Shown: positions 43,782 to 51,996, numbered from the stretch's first letter. The stretch is 64,000 nt of DNA from Methylobacillus caricis (GCF_020532705.1 NZ_JAJAVD010000001.1:372001-436000), one strand, 5' to 3'. Program-made: numbers and translations. Notes: generated by a model from the letters alone, not told the origin.

Positions 43782-45662
43782 ATGAAGATTAAAAAAGTAA
43801 ATCTGGTTTTAAGCCTTGCGTTTGGGATGGCAACATCAGTTGCTTACTCCAACGTATATGCAGCAGCAGATACAGAAGCCGCAATGAAAGATGCAAGTAA
43901 TTGGGTTCACCCGCGTGGCCAATACAATAATCAAGGCTATAGCACGCTAAATCAAATCAATAAGAATAATATCAAGAGTTTGAAACCCACATGGCAGTTT
44001 GCTACAGGTGTAAACCGTGGTCATGAAGGTTCACCTGTTGTTGTTGGCAATATCCTGTATGTACATACAGCATTTCCTAACAACGTATATGCACTTGACC
44101 TGAACGATAATCAAAAAATTGTTTGGGCATATTTCCCTAAGCAAGATCCATCTGTACAAGCTGTTATGTGCTGCGATGTTGTTAATCGCGGACTAGGATT
44201 CGGTGATGGCAAGATATTTCTGCAACAGAACGATGGCACCTTGGTGGCTCTTAATGCAAAAACCGGTGAAAAAATCTGGGATGCAACAGTTACTAATCCT
44301 AAAGAGGGTGGTACAAATACTAATGCACCACATGTGATTAAAGACAAGGTTTTAACAGGATGTTCCGGGGCAGAGTATGGAGTACGTTGTCATTTCTCTG
44401 CATACAACATTAAAGATGGTTCTTTGGCATGGCGTGCGTATCATACCGGCCCAGACAGTGATGTATTAATAGGTAAGGATTTCAACAAGGAAAACCCACA
44501 CTATAGCTCACTGTCTGTTTATGAGGACGTGAACGGCGGTAATAAAGAAGGCGGTTCTTTCAAGGCTCTGCCTAAGGAAAAACTGAAGTTTCCAGAATCA
44601 GACTTAGGTGTTAAGACATGGTTGAAGCCTCAAGCTGTTAAGGATGGTTGGCAAAATGGCGGAGCATCTGTTTGGGGTTGGTGGCCTTATGATCCTAAAA
44701 CAAATCTAGTGTATTACGGCACTGCAAACCCTTCAGTTTGGAATCCAGACGTACGTCCAGGTGACAACAAGTGGTCCATGACAATCTTTGCTCGTGACCT
44801 GGACACTGGACTCGCCAGATGGGGTTATCAAATGACGCCTCATGATGAGTGGGACTATGACGGCATCAACGAAGTCATCCTGTTCGACAAGGGCGGCAAG
44901 ACATACGCTTGGCACCATGACCGCAATGGCTTTGCATATACATTTGAAGCGCAGACCGGCAGTTTGGTTTCCGCTGAAAAAGTACACCCATTTGTTAATT
45001 GGGCAACAGGCGTTGATCTTAAGACCGGTATTCCTCTCAAGGATGCAAAATTTTCAACCCATCAAGACTATAACGCTAAAGGTATTTGCCCAGCAGCACT
45101 AGGCACCAAGGACCAGCAGCCAGCTGCTTATTCTCCTCGTACTGGACTTATGTACTCACCACTTAACCACGTTTGTATGACATACGAACCAGTTGAGTCC
45201 AAGTACATCGCTGGTCAGCCATGGGTTGGCGCGACTCTGACCATGTTTGCTGGTCCTGATGGCGTAATGGGTGGCTTTGCTGCTTATGATCCAATGACCA
45301 ACAAGAGCAAGTGGTACAACAAGGAGAAATTCTCTGCTTGGGGTGGTGCTCTGACTACAGCTTCTGACTTGGTGTTCTACGGTACTCTGGACCGTTGGTT
45401 CAAGGCTGTTGATGCACAAACTGGTAAAGAGCTTTGGAAAAGCCAGGTTGGTTCTGGTGTGATTGGCAATGCATTCACATACAGCCACAAGGGTAAGCAA
45501 TACGTTGGCGTACTGTCCGGTATCGGCGGTTGGGCTGGTGTTGCAATGAATCTGGGTTTGTCCAATTCCACTGATGCGCTGGGTGCAGCTGGTGGTTACA
45601 AAGAACTGACCAAGTACAACGCTGCTCCTGGCGGCGGTGCTCTTAATGTATTCAGCCTCTAG
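43782..45662 (+). CDS. xoxF: Lanthanide-dependent PQQ methanol dehydrogenase XoxF
   Basis: 626 residues from ATG 43782 (GGAG 9 nt upstream; ATGs at 43767 and 43773 lack a site). Signal peptide ends near VYA-A, so periplasmic. PQQ eight-blade propeller with the vicinal disulfide C130-C131 (VMCCD), W-motif blades, and HDEWDYDGINE in which D358 is the catalytic Asp and D360 the extra Asp that marks lanthanide-type XoxF rather than calcium MxaF. Cys pair in GICPAAL...NHVCMTY. Extra cysteines C194 and C203 flank SGAEYGVR. No xoxG cytochrome or xoxJ gene adjoins: an orphan locus. Pattern suggests XoxF4, an inference. A strong terminator follows. Confidence 0.95.
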   Translation: MKIKKVNLVLSLAFGMATSVAYSNVYAAADTEAAMKDASNWVHPRGQYNNQGYSTLNQINKNNIKSLKPTWQFATGVNRGHEGSPVVVGNILYVHTAFPNNVYALDLNDNQKIVWAYFPKQDPSVQAVMCCDVVNRGLGFGDGKIFLQQNDGTLVALNAKTGEKIWDATVTNPKEGGTNTNAPHVIKDKVLTGCSGAEYGVRCHFSAYNIKDGSLAWRAYHTGPDSDVLIGKDFNKENPHYSSLSVYEDVNGGNKEGGSFKALPKEKLKFPESDLGVKTWLKPQAVKDGWQNGGASVWGWWPYDPKTNLVYYGTANPSVWNPDVRPGDNKWSMTIFARDLDTGLARWGYQMTPHDEWDYDGINEVILFDKGGKTYAWHHDRNGFAYTFEAQTGSLVSAEKVHPFVNWATGVDLKTGIPLKDAKFSTHQDYNAKGICPAALGTKDQQPAAYSPRTGLMYSPLNHVCMTYEPVESKYIAGQPWVGATLTMFAGPDGVMGGFAAYDPMTNKSKWYNKEKFSAWGGALTTASDLVFYGTLDRWFKAVDAQTGKELWKSQVGSGVIGNAFTYSHKGKQYVGVLSGIGGWAGVAMNLGLSNSTDALGAAGGYKELTKYNAAPGGGALNVFSL

Positions 45663-45738
45663 TTTTTTATGTAATAAATTGAGAAGGAAAAATTTAAGCC
45701 TCCATTGATAAATCTCCTCACTCAGAGCGATTTATCCA

Positions 45739-45772
45739 CCCCCTTCTTATGCTCAAGAAGGGGGTTTTTTTT
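45739..45772 (+). terminator. Rho-independent terminator after xoxF
   Basis: Perfect 10-bp stem CCCCCTTCTT / AAGAAGGGGG, 6-base loop, followed by eight T. It separates xoxF from the next gene. Confidence 0.95.
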
Positions 45773-45799
45773 AAATAAATAAGTTGATCATGCTTTTAG

Positions 45800-45815
45800 T
45801 ATACTGCTCAGTATA
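45800..45815. promoter_or_regulatory. TetR-type operator upstream of 45861
   Basis: Inverted repeat TATACTG-CT-CAGTATA, perfect 7-bp arms, 45 bp before the gene at 45861. The form fits a TetR-family operator; the TetR gene that ends convergent with 45861 is the nearest candidate. Confidence 0.5.
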
Positions 45816-45860
45816 TGCTTGAGATTGATTGCCGCAGGGTGATACTGAAATCTCTTAATC

Positions 45861-46598
45861 ATGATTCAAAGGATTATTGGAGAACCTGTGGTTGAAAGCT
45901 TTTTTACTAAGAAAAACTTAGTTGATGCTATGCACAAAGCGGGTAAGGTGCCTAGAAATAGAATCATTGGACTTGTTAAGGCATTGTCAATGGAGAGTAT
46001 TGAGTACATTGATGCAACAGATCTTGAAATTTTACGTGGATTAATTACTTCTGAAATTTCCAAAATTGGGGCAAAGCACCCAGACGTGGTTGCAGAGCAG
46101 GTCGCAATGGTAATTATTGGGACGTTGCGAATGCAAGTTCGCAACGAAGGCAACGTTTCTTGGGATATTGCGAATAATGCAATTGATGCCTTATTGGCTG
46201 GTTCCCGCAGGCCAACATTCAAAAAATATTATTTGGCGGTTATTGCAGCGGCTGTAGGCTTGGTGAGCTATCAATTCTTTTTACTTCCGGAAATAGCAAC
46301 GAAAGGCATTGAGATTGATAAATTAGCTATTTCTCCAATTGATCCTAGTATTCCCAGCCCATATGTGCCAAGCCATTTTTACTCAATGCGAGAAAATATG
46401 GAGAAAATGAAATGCCAGTTTCCACAAGCAATGATGCTGCCTGAGGATCAGCGATCAGCATTTTTGACATTTATTCAAAGTGGTGAAATTGCCTTAAATG
46501 AACTCACCCAATTACAGTTGGCGCTAGCCAAGGTTCATTGTACTTATCCAGCATTAACAATGCCTCCAGCAGGCCTTGGCAAAAAGTCATACGAGTGA
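45861..46598 (+). CDS. Single-pass membrane protein, function unknown
   Basis: 245 residues, not recognised. N-terminal cytoplasmic helical region (about 1-120, LVDAMHKAGKVPRNRIIGLVKALSM ...), one transmembrane helix (about 124-143, YYLAVIAAAVGLVSYQFFLL), then a periplasmic C-terminal part with two Cys (KCQFPQ and VHCTYP) that may form a disulfide. It stands between the xoxF terminator and the convergent TetR gene (12-nt overlap) and has a TetR-like operator upstream. Confidence 0.6.
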   Translation: MIQRIIGEPVVESFFTKKNLVDAMHKAGKVPRNRIIGLVKALSMESIEYIDATDLEILRGLITSEISKIGAKHPDVVAEQVAMVIIGTLRMQVRNEGNVSWDIANNAIDALLAGSRRPTFKKYYLAVIAAAVGLVSYQFFLLPEIATKGIEIDKLAISPIDPSIPSPYVPSHFYSMRENMEKMKCQFPQAMMLPEDQRSAFLTFIQSGEIALNELTQLQLALAKVHCTYPALTMPPAGLGKKSYE

Positions 46599-47153
46599 TG
46601 CTCGGATGAGAAGAGAAGCTGCTTGCTTTGCGCGACCTGTAGCCCCATTGCCTGGACTCAACCTTTCGACCAGAGAGGCACCTTCAAACAGCATTATAAT
46701 TTGCTGACTTAAAGACTCAGCTTCAACTACGCCAGCTTCGTTAGCTAAACTTACAAGGTAAGACTGCAGTTCTTTGGCAAGGCGAACAGAATACTTGTGA
46801 ACGGGATGATTGGGGTCAGGAAATTCTACTGAGGCCAAATGAAAAGGCAAGCCTTTGGATTTGGCATTCAATATATGCTCTTCCAGCAACTCGCAAAGCT
46901 GAATCAATTTTTCTGCAGGGTCACTCGGTTTCTCTTTTAGGCAAAATTTCAACCATTCAAGAAAGTTGTCTGCATTACTGCGTAAGAAAGCAATGATAAG
47001 TAGATCTTTGCTTGGGAAGTGCTTGTACAGAGTTGCTTTTGCTACTCCTGCCTCAGCAATGATTGTATCTACTCCAGAGGCATTGATGCCACGAGATTCA
47101 AATAGATTGCTAGCTACCTTCAAAATCTTGGAGCGCATGTTTTCAAGTGTCAT
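46587..47153 (-). CDS. TetR family transcription repressor
   Basis: 188 residues. N-terminal HTH: RSKILKVASNLFESRGINASGVDTIIAEAGVAKATLYKHFPSKDLLIIAFL, a textbook TetR DNA-binding domain; the helical C-terminal ligand domain includes ERLSPGNGATGRAKQAASLLIRA, typical of the YcdC/AcrR-like group. AAGGAGG 5 nt before the ATG. Candidate sites in the window are the operator at 45800 and the palindrome in the xoxF promoter at 43603; which, if either, it binds is not shown by sequence. Confidence 0.93.
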   Translation of the reverse strand: MTLENMRSKILKVASNLFESRGINASGVDTIIAEAGVAKATLYKHFPSKDLLIIAFLRSNADNFLEWLKFCLKEKPSDPAEKLIQLCELLEEHILNAKSKGLPFHLASVEFPDPNHPVHKYSVRLAKELQSYLVSLANEAGVVEAESLSQQIIMLFEGASLVERLSPGNGATGRAKQAASLLIRASLV

Positions 47154-47420
47154 AGCCCCTCCTTGCGTAAGACAATAAGGTATAAATGGTACAGAATCCG
47201 CATCAAAGATAAATAATCAGTCGTATTAATGTTAATGGTATTTTAATTGCTTACCGGTCTTTTGGGTAATAAAAATAGGATGTTAGAAGAGAGGAGGCAA
47301 GGTGAAGAATTGTTTTTAAACTGAACTTGTTTCGATTCTTCCGAGTTCGACATGGTTTTGAGGAATGCTTCCTTATAGTTATTACCATAATCCTTCCATT
47401 TGCCATACATCGATATCAGC
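47154..47420. other. Intergenic region upstream of the tetR gene
   Basis: About 270 A+T-rich bases that should contain the tetR promoter. No exact copy of the 43603 or 45800 palindromes was found here. Confidence 0.3.
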
Positions 47421-47573
47421 TTAAATTGAATATAGCTGGAGCACCCAAGACTTTTTCAAATCTTTTGATGATGGATATTCGGCTACCTTAGCAACTTTTC
47501 CTGTGAGGGTATCAGCGTGTACGTTAAGGGAGGCTAGGAGGAGTAGGGTAGTGGCAAATAGTATCAATTTCAT
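47421..47573 (-). pseudogene. Short secreted ORF, probable truncated thermonuclease-like gene
   Basis: 50 residues: MKLILFATTLLLLASLNVHADTLTGKVAKVAEY... . The signal peptide plus DTLTGKVAKVA matches the start of secreted staphylococcal-nuclease homologues (GKVVKVADGDT), but the frame then departs and stops, with none of the catalytic Arg/Glu/Asp residues. The ATG overlaps the LysR stop as ATGA, implying translational coupling. Either a truncated nuclease or an independent small protein. Confidence 0.45.
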
Positions 47574-48451
47574 TTGACTCTACCTACCAGGTACTCAATG
47601 AAGGATGCCAATTTCGGAGTGGCTTGCCTTTCTTTGGGGTAAACGGCACTAACAGGCCTTGACGGGGGAGTGAAAGGCTTAAGTACCTCAATTAAGCGGC
47701 CATTGCTGATGTCATCCTCCATTAGGATTTTGGGCATCATGATGATGCCAATCCCCTTTAAAGCCGCTTCACGCAGGGCTTGTCCATTGTTTGAGTCGAA
47801 CCGAGAATAGTTGTTGCTGTGGCCTGTAATTGATTTTTCTACTACCTTCCAACCACTATGACTACGCCAGTTGGTAAACCCCAAGCACTGATGGTCTTTC
47901 AAGTCTTCTGGTTTTACAGGAGTACCATGAATGGTCAAGTATGACGGTGAAGCGCAGATGGATAACTCAAAGGTGGAAAGTTTGCGGGCGATATATGAAG
48001 AGTCCGATAAATCGCCAATGCGTATTGCCACATCAAAACCCTCATCAATAATGTCAACAAACCTATCGGATAGCGATAGCTCGATACTGACATCAGGGAA
48101 TTCTGCAAGATAGTCACAAACAATTGGTGTGAGGGTAATTGAGCCGTACCAAATAGAGGCTGTCACCCTAAGAAGTCCTTTAGGTTTGCCGCTGCGTATC
48201 GCAGCTCCCGCTTCAGCTGCCTCAACTTGCTTGAGAATCTCCTTACAGCTTTCGTAATATTCTTTGCCTACCTCAGTAACCTGCAACCTTCTTGTCGTTC
48301 GCTTGATGAGGGTGGCATCCAGTCGCTTCTCGATTTGATTGATATGCTTGGTCACCATTGCAGGGGATATCCGGAATGCATTGGCTGCAGCCGTGAAACT
48401 CCCAAGTTCCACCACAGAGGCATACACCTGCATGCTTATGAATCGATCCAT
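47570..48451 (-). CDS. LysR family transcription regulator
   Basis: 293 residues. Winged HTH at the N-terminus (MDRFISMQVYASVVELGSFTAAANAFRISPAMVTKHINQIEKRLDATLIKRTTRRLQVTEVG) and LysR substrate-binding domain (LRVTASIWYGSITLTPIVCDYLAEFPDVSIELSLSDRFVDIIDEGFDVAIRIG ...). The CrgA-like subgroup pattern is usual for regulators of neighbouring oxidoreductases. Divergent from the SDR gene at 48610, which it probably controls. Confidence 0.94.
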   Translation of the reverse strand: MDRFISMQVYASVVELGSFTAAANAFRISPAMVTKHINQIEKRLDATLIKRTTRRLQVTEVGKEYYESCKEILKQVEAAEAGAAIRSGKPKGLLRVTASIWYGSITLTPIVCDYLAEFPDVSIELSLSDRFVDIIDEGFDVAIRIGDLSDSSYIARKLSTFELSICASPSYLTIHGTPVKPEDLKDHQCLGFTNWRSHSGWKVVEKSITGHSNNYSRFDSNNGQALREAALKGIGIIMMPKILMEDDISNGRLIEVLKPFTPPSRPVSAVYPKERQATPKLASFIEYLVGRVK

Positions 48452-48464
48452 TCTATACTTTCAG

Positions 48465-48494
48465 TAAACAATATTTTTAACATTATGTTGTTTA
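48465..48494. promoter_or_regulatory. LysR-type operator between lysR and SDR genes
   Basis: Nested inverted repeats: outer arms TAAACAA (48465-48471) and TTGTTTA (48488-48494), inner AACAT-T-ATGTT (48479-48489). Location in the short divergent region fits a LysR tetramer site. Not verified. Confidence 0.45.
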
Positions 48495-48609
48495 TCATTA
48501 TTTTTGTAACTAGCACAATGACACACGCTGTATAAGTTGTTATCCAAGCCTTCCAAGGGAAAGTTAATGGATGGCGATTATGCGAATTAAAATTTCATAA
48601 GGAAATCAC

Positions 48610-49266
48610 ATGAAAACATTTCTTGGTATTGGCTCTGGCGCAGGTATCGGCATCGCAACTGCTGAACGTTTTGCAAAAGAAGGCTTCCGTGTCATTTTGG
48701 CTAACCGTAACGCTGAAAACACTCAAACCTTGATTCAACAATTGACTAGCAAAGGCTTTCAAGCAGAGGCAAGGACTGTTGATGCCACTGATCCAGCCCA
48801 GGTAGCCTCTCTCATTGCTGATGTTGAAAGCAAATACGGCAATATTGATGTGTTGCATTACAACGCTGCAAGCCTCCGTCAGGCCACTATTGCAGGCCAA
48901 TCTAAAGAAACCTTTGTAAGTGACTTGGCCGTCAATATTGGTGGTGCTTTGGCAGCGGTGCAAGCTGTAGCTACAACAATGGCAGATGCCAAGAACGGTA
49001 CTATTTTGCTGACAGGTGGAGGCTTTGCGCTCTACCCAAGCCCTGATTACTTGTCCTTAAGCATTGGTAAGGCAGGTATAAGAGCATTGGCACTTGGGCT
49101 TTTTGAATCTTTCAAAGAGCAGAGCATTCATGTGGCGACCATCACAATCACAACGTTCGTGAACCCCGGCTCCAAAGAGACATCAGACATTGCAGATCAA
49201 TTTTGGCAATTACATGCCCAATTACCAGGTCAGTGGACAGCTGAAACCACCTACCCTGCAAACTAA
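48610..49266 (+). CDS. SDR-family oxidoreductase, atypical active site
   Basis: 218 residues with Rossmann cofactor loop GIGSGAGIGIATAERF, strand order and helix pattern of short-chain dehydrogenases, VLHYNAA in place of NNAG, and TGGGFALYPSPDYLSLSIGKAGIRALA. The canonical YxxxK tyrosine is not at its normal place: the residue four before the Lys is Leu, and the nearest Tyr is seven before. Activity may be altered. AAGGAAA 6 nt upstream. Divergent from lysR. Confidence 0.85.
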   Translation: MKTFLGIGSGAGIGIATAERFAKEGFRVILANRNAENTQTLIQQLTSKGFQAEARTVDATDPAQVASLIADVESKYGNIDVLHYNAASLRQATIAGQSKETFVSDLAVNIGGALAAVQAVATTMADAKNGTILLTGGGFALYPSPDYLSLSIGKAGIRALALGLFESFKEQSIHVATITITTFVNPGSKETSDIADQFWQLHAQLPGQWTAETTYPAN

Positions 49267-49337
49267 GCTAGGCCCTCTCAATATCTCACCACTATCTAGG
49301 TATAAGAACTTAGTAACCATTACCTAGGAAATAAACC

Positions 49338-49457
49338 ATGTGTATGGCCTTTGCATATGTGATGCGAACCATCTTGCTCGCATTGATGGGAGCTCTGGCT
49401 AAAATCATCACCGACTACTTTGATCAATACGATAAGCAACACCAAGACCATCAGTAA
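49338..49457 (+). CDS. 39-residue small membrane-associated protein
   Basis: ATG 49338 to TAA 49455. MCMAFAYVMRTILLALMGA... then a polar His/Gln/Asp tail (DQYDKQHQDHQ). AGGAAATAA precedes the start. It is followed by a hairpin terminator at 49493. Not recognised; small size keeps confidence low. Confidence 0.4.
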   Translation: MCMAFAYVMRTILLALMGALAKIITDYFDQYDKQHQDHQ

Positions 49458-49492
49458 TTTGAATCACTGAGTACAACAATTCATTCATTTAC

Positions 49493-49525
49493 AGCCCCGT
49501 TACTTTCTACGTCTCGGGGTTTTTG
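49493..49525 (+). terminator. Terminator before the DUF932 remnant
   Basis: AGCCCCG paired with CGGGGTT across a 15-base loop, then TTTTT. Likely ends the small ORF at 49338 or an upstream transcript. Confidence 0.5.
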
Positions 49526-49542
49526 CATTTCAGGAGCTCACA

Positions 49543-49900
49543 ATGTCACATGTAGTCCACACTATGGCCTATGCCAACGAACTTCCCTGGCACGTCCTGG
49601 GCAATAAAGTCTCACTGGCAACCACAGCCCAGTTCACCTCAGGCAGAGTCGTATGCAACAATACCTTGCAGATCGCTCTGGATGATAGGATAGGCATGGT
49701 CAGGATTCCACATAGTAGATCGTTTGACCCTAAGGAGGTAAAGGAAGTGTTGAGTCTAGGTATGACTAGCTGGGACAAGTTCAAGGTTGCAATGCAGGAG
49801 CTGGCACTTCGACCAGTGAACCGATTTGATGCCAATGCCTACTTCGTTAAGAGTCCTAGGAGATCCAGGGTTGCCAGCTCAGACATATGGGGATGCAAAG
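49543..49900 (+). pseudogene. DUF932 (phage/plasmid-type) gene remnant
   Basis: Starts well: AGGAGCTCACA then MSHVVHTMAYANELPWHVLGNKV, the exact N-terminal signature of DUF932/TIGR03299 proteins. It then jumps to an internal family block, GRVVCNNTLQIALDD...RIPHSRSFDPKEVKEVL, with the ~80-100 residues usually between them missing, and loses similarity after about residue 105, running on into the tRNA-Met terminator. Intact members have roughly 300 residues. Marks a lost mobile element beside the tRNA. Confidence 0.7.
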
Positions 49901-49901
49901 A

Positions 49902-49962
49902 CAATAAAAAACCCGCAGTTACGCGGGTTTTTAGACTTTCCTGGATTTCTCTGGAAAGGTAT
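49902..49962. repeat. Dispersed repeat, copy C (native tRNA-Met downstream region)
   Basis: The 60 bases directly 3' of tRNA-Met (which is on the minus strand), matched by copies A (30372) and B (43030). Contains the tRNA terminator hairpin at 49907-49932. Being contiguous with the tRNA, this is the likely source copy. Confidence 0.75.
49907..49932 (-). terminator. Terminator of tRNA-Met
   Basis: Perfect 10-bp stem AAAAACCCGC / GCGGGTTTTT with a 6-base loop; T run on the minus strand, 31 nt past the tRNA CCA end. Confidence 0.88.
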
Positions 49963-49963
49963 T

Positions 49964-50040
49964 TGGTGGTGATGGGGGGACTTGAACCCTCGACCCCAGG
50001 ATTATGAATCCTGTGCTCTAACCAGCTGAGCTACATCACC
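49964..50040 (-). tRNA. tRNA-Met (CAT), elongator type
   Basis: Minus strand, 77 nt including encoded CCA. Acceptor stem GGTGATG / CATCACC with discriminator A; D arm GCTCAGCTGGTTAGAGC; anticodon arm CAGGATTCATAATCCTG with anticodon CAT; T arm GAGGGTTCAAGTCCCC. The fully paired first acceptor base pair (G-C) indicates elongator rather than initiator tRNA. Ile-tRNA with lysidine-modified CAT is an alternative. Confidence 0.92.
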
Positions 50041-50459
50041 AGAAACTGACTGATTTGACCAAGCCCGCTATTCTATTTTCTAGTGGATGTAATGTCAAAG
50101 CTGAAAGTGATTTATTACTTAATTTTTTCTTCGAGACTAAACCACAAAACGACATGGATCCATGAAGGTAGACAATGAACGCAGTTATCAATAGCGAATA
50201 ATTTTTCTCGCGTGATTTATTTAAGTAAGTGTTTATTAAAGATTTTTATAAATATTTTCTGCTAAAAATTCGTGCTCGCCTGTTACAGGCAGCTGTTATG
50301 CCAGTAGTATCTATGTATTCCAGATCCCGGCAGTTTGGGTGACTCAGTCGTGTCGTTTTTTCCTACGAAATATTGGGAATCTGTCTGATATTTTCTTCTA
50401 TATCTGAAGCAGAGAATGATTGCCTATATATGCATTCAAATCAATGCGGGGGGTGGATC
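50041..50459. other. Intergenic region between tRNA-Met and the diiron protein gene
   Basis: About 420 A+T-rich bases; should contain the tRNA-Met promoter (minus strand) and that of the 50460 gene. No repeat or further gene was recognised. Confidence 0.3.
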
Positions 50460-51965
50460 ATGGAAGAAATTGCATCAAGTAAGTCCTTCGGATTCGGATC
50501 TGTTCCTAAGTTATTGCTTTTGACAGAGCGCCCTGCGGTGGTCCATCGGCGCAGTGCCTATCCCTTATCATCCAAGAGAGAGCCAGAAGTAGCGGTTTCT
50601 CGCCAGCTTTATCATGCACTAACTCAGCCGGTTATAAGCGCCCAAGCACATATCAAGGCTCACCAATATCTTGCCAATTGCCTGCAGCAAGCGGAATCTA
50701 TGCCTGGAAAGCTGCCAGCCTCGATTCCAGCAATACAAACATGGCTGGAGCAGCAGGGCAAGCAGACGGTTCAAGGATATCGTAAATATTTGCAGATGCG
50801 CCACGAAGGCGGCAAGCGCCGATACTTTACAAGTAAAGCGCACGCGTTACATTTCTTGCAGGCAATGGCTCCCAGAAGGATGGTGGAAGGCGCATGCTTT
50901 TATGGTTTTCTGAAACGGTGGCGTGATCCCCAGTTTGCCCCCCTTTGCAAATCTTATTTGAAGACTGTGGGGAATGGAGATACAAGTTGTAATCATGTCG
51001 CGCTTTATGAGCAATTGCTTGTGTCGAATGAATGTGGAAACTCCAATTGGCGTGGCCTGCAAAATAAGTATTTCGTGCATGGAGCCATTAGTTTGGCTCT
51101 TGGGCATCATGCGGATCGATATCTTCCGGAAATCATAGGCTTTAGCCTAGGAGGCGAGCTACTGTCACTGGATATGCTGGTTGTAGCATATGAATTGAAC
51201 GAACTGGAGATAAAACCGCCTTATTTTACCTTGAATGCCACGGAGGGCGATGCCGGCTTGGTGTGTGCACTCACCATGCTTCAATCCTTGCTGAAGGAAG
51301 CTGTCTCAGAACAGGAAAAAACAGCGTTGCTTGAGCGTGTCCAGAAAGGGTACAAGCTGAGTCAGATGGGATTAAAAGTTTCCCAGATAGTGGCAAATTT
51401 TGATTTGCAGGAAGAGTTGCTATTTGTCATGCAGTCACGGGTGGATTGCCTGGAGCAGGCCTATAAGGCTGAGTGTTATGAATGCGGGAGGAGTGAGAAA
51501 TTGCTGCCAGCTCCCTCAGTTGCCATATTGGTGATGCAGTTATGTAGCGATGGATGGGCTACAGCGTCCAGTGTTGAGCAAACCCGTATCTGGCTCACTT
51601 TGGCTCAAGAGAGGAAGTTGCCCGAAGGCTATGAGCTAGAAATATTGAGAGAGTGGCTAGCTCACGATACAAATGATAGAAAGCGCCTGATCCATCTGGA
51701 AAGAAATTGTCCTGGACGGACAGCTGGTATTGCTGGGCTTGATGCGCATGCTTTTGTCGGACAAGAGGTGCATATGCTGGAGCAAGTAAGTGAAAACAGC
51801 AGCCAGAATGAAATTATGGATTGTTTGATCAATTTGATGTCGCCCCTGATGCATCACCGTCAAGAGGGATTGAAGGCCACCCGTATCTATAAAGCGGTAC
51901 TGGAGAAAGGCAGTGAGCTATATGCCGAGCATCATGCATTTTTAATGATGAGAGGCGTGCTGTGA
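50460..51965 (+). CDS. Iron-containing redox enzyme family protein (heme-oxygenase-like diiron fold)
   Basis: 501 residues from ATG 50460 (in-frame ATGs at 50373 and 50430 are further upstream). The central part, EGACFYGFLKRWRDPQFAPLCKSYLKTVGNGDTSCNHVALYEQLL and FVHGAISLALGHHADRYLPEIIGFSLGGE, has the helix-borne Glu/His/Asp pattern of the iron-containing redox enzyme family, all-alpha heme-oxygenase-like proteins that bind diiron. The long C-terminal helical part is not recognised. Known relatives act in secondary metabolism or substrate oxidation; role here unknown. Ends at a bidirectional terminator. Confidence 0.78.
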   Translation: MEEIASSKSFGFGSVPKLLLLTERPAVVHRRSAYPLSSKREPEVAVSRQLYHALTQPVISAQAHIKAHQYLANCLQQAESMPGKLPASIPAIQTWLEQQGKQTVQGYRKYLQMRHEGGKRRYFTSKAHALHFLQAMAPRRMVEGACFYGFLKRWRDPQFAPLCKSYLKTVGNGDTSCNHVALYEQLLVSNECGNSNWRGLQNKYFVHGAISLALGHHADRYLPEIIGFSLGGELLSLDMLVVAYELNELEIKPPYFTLNATEGDAGLVCALTMLQSLLKEAVSEQEKTALLERVQKGYKLSQMGLKVSQIVANFDLQEELLFVMQSRVDCLEQAYKAECYECGRSEKLLPAPSVAILVMQLCSDGWATASSVEQTRIWLTLAQERKLPEGYELEILREWLAHDTNDRKRLIHLERNCPGRTAGIAGLDAHAFVGQEVHMLEQVSENSSQNEIMDCLINLMSPLMHHRQEGLKATRIYKAVLEKGSELYAEHHAFLMMRGVL

Positions 51966-51996
51966 AGCGCTGCAAGTTGACCTGATTTTTTGTTGG

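Noticed and set aside
43782-45662. Calcium-dependent MxaF instead of XoxF
   Set aside because: The DYD motif with the second Asp (D360) and absence of mxaJGI neighbours favour XoxF.
21000-50100. Complete prophage or integrative element
   Set aside because: No integrase, transposase, terminase, capsid or conjugation gene was found; only a DUF932 remnant and terminator repeats.
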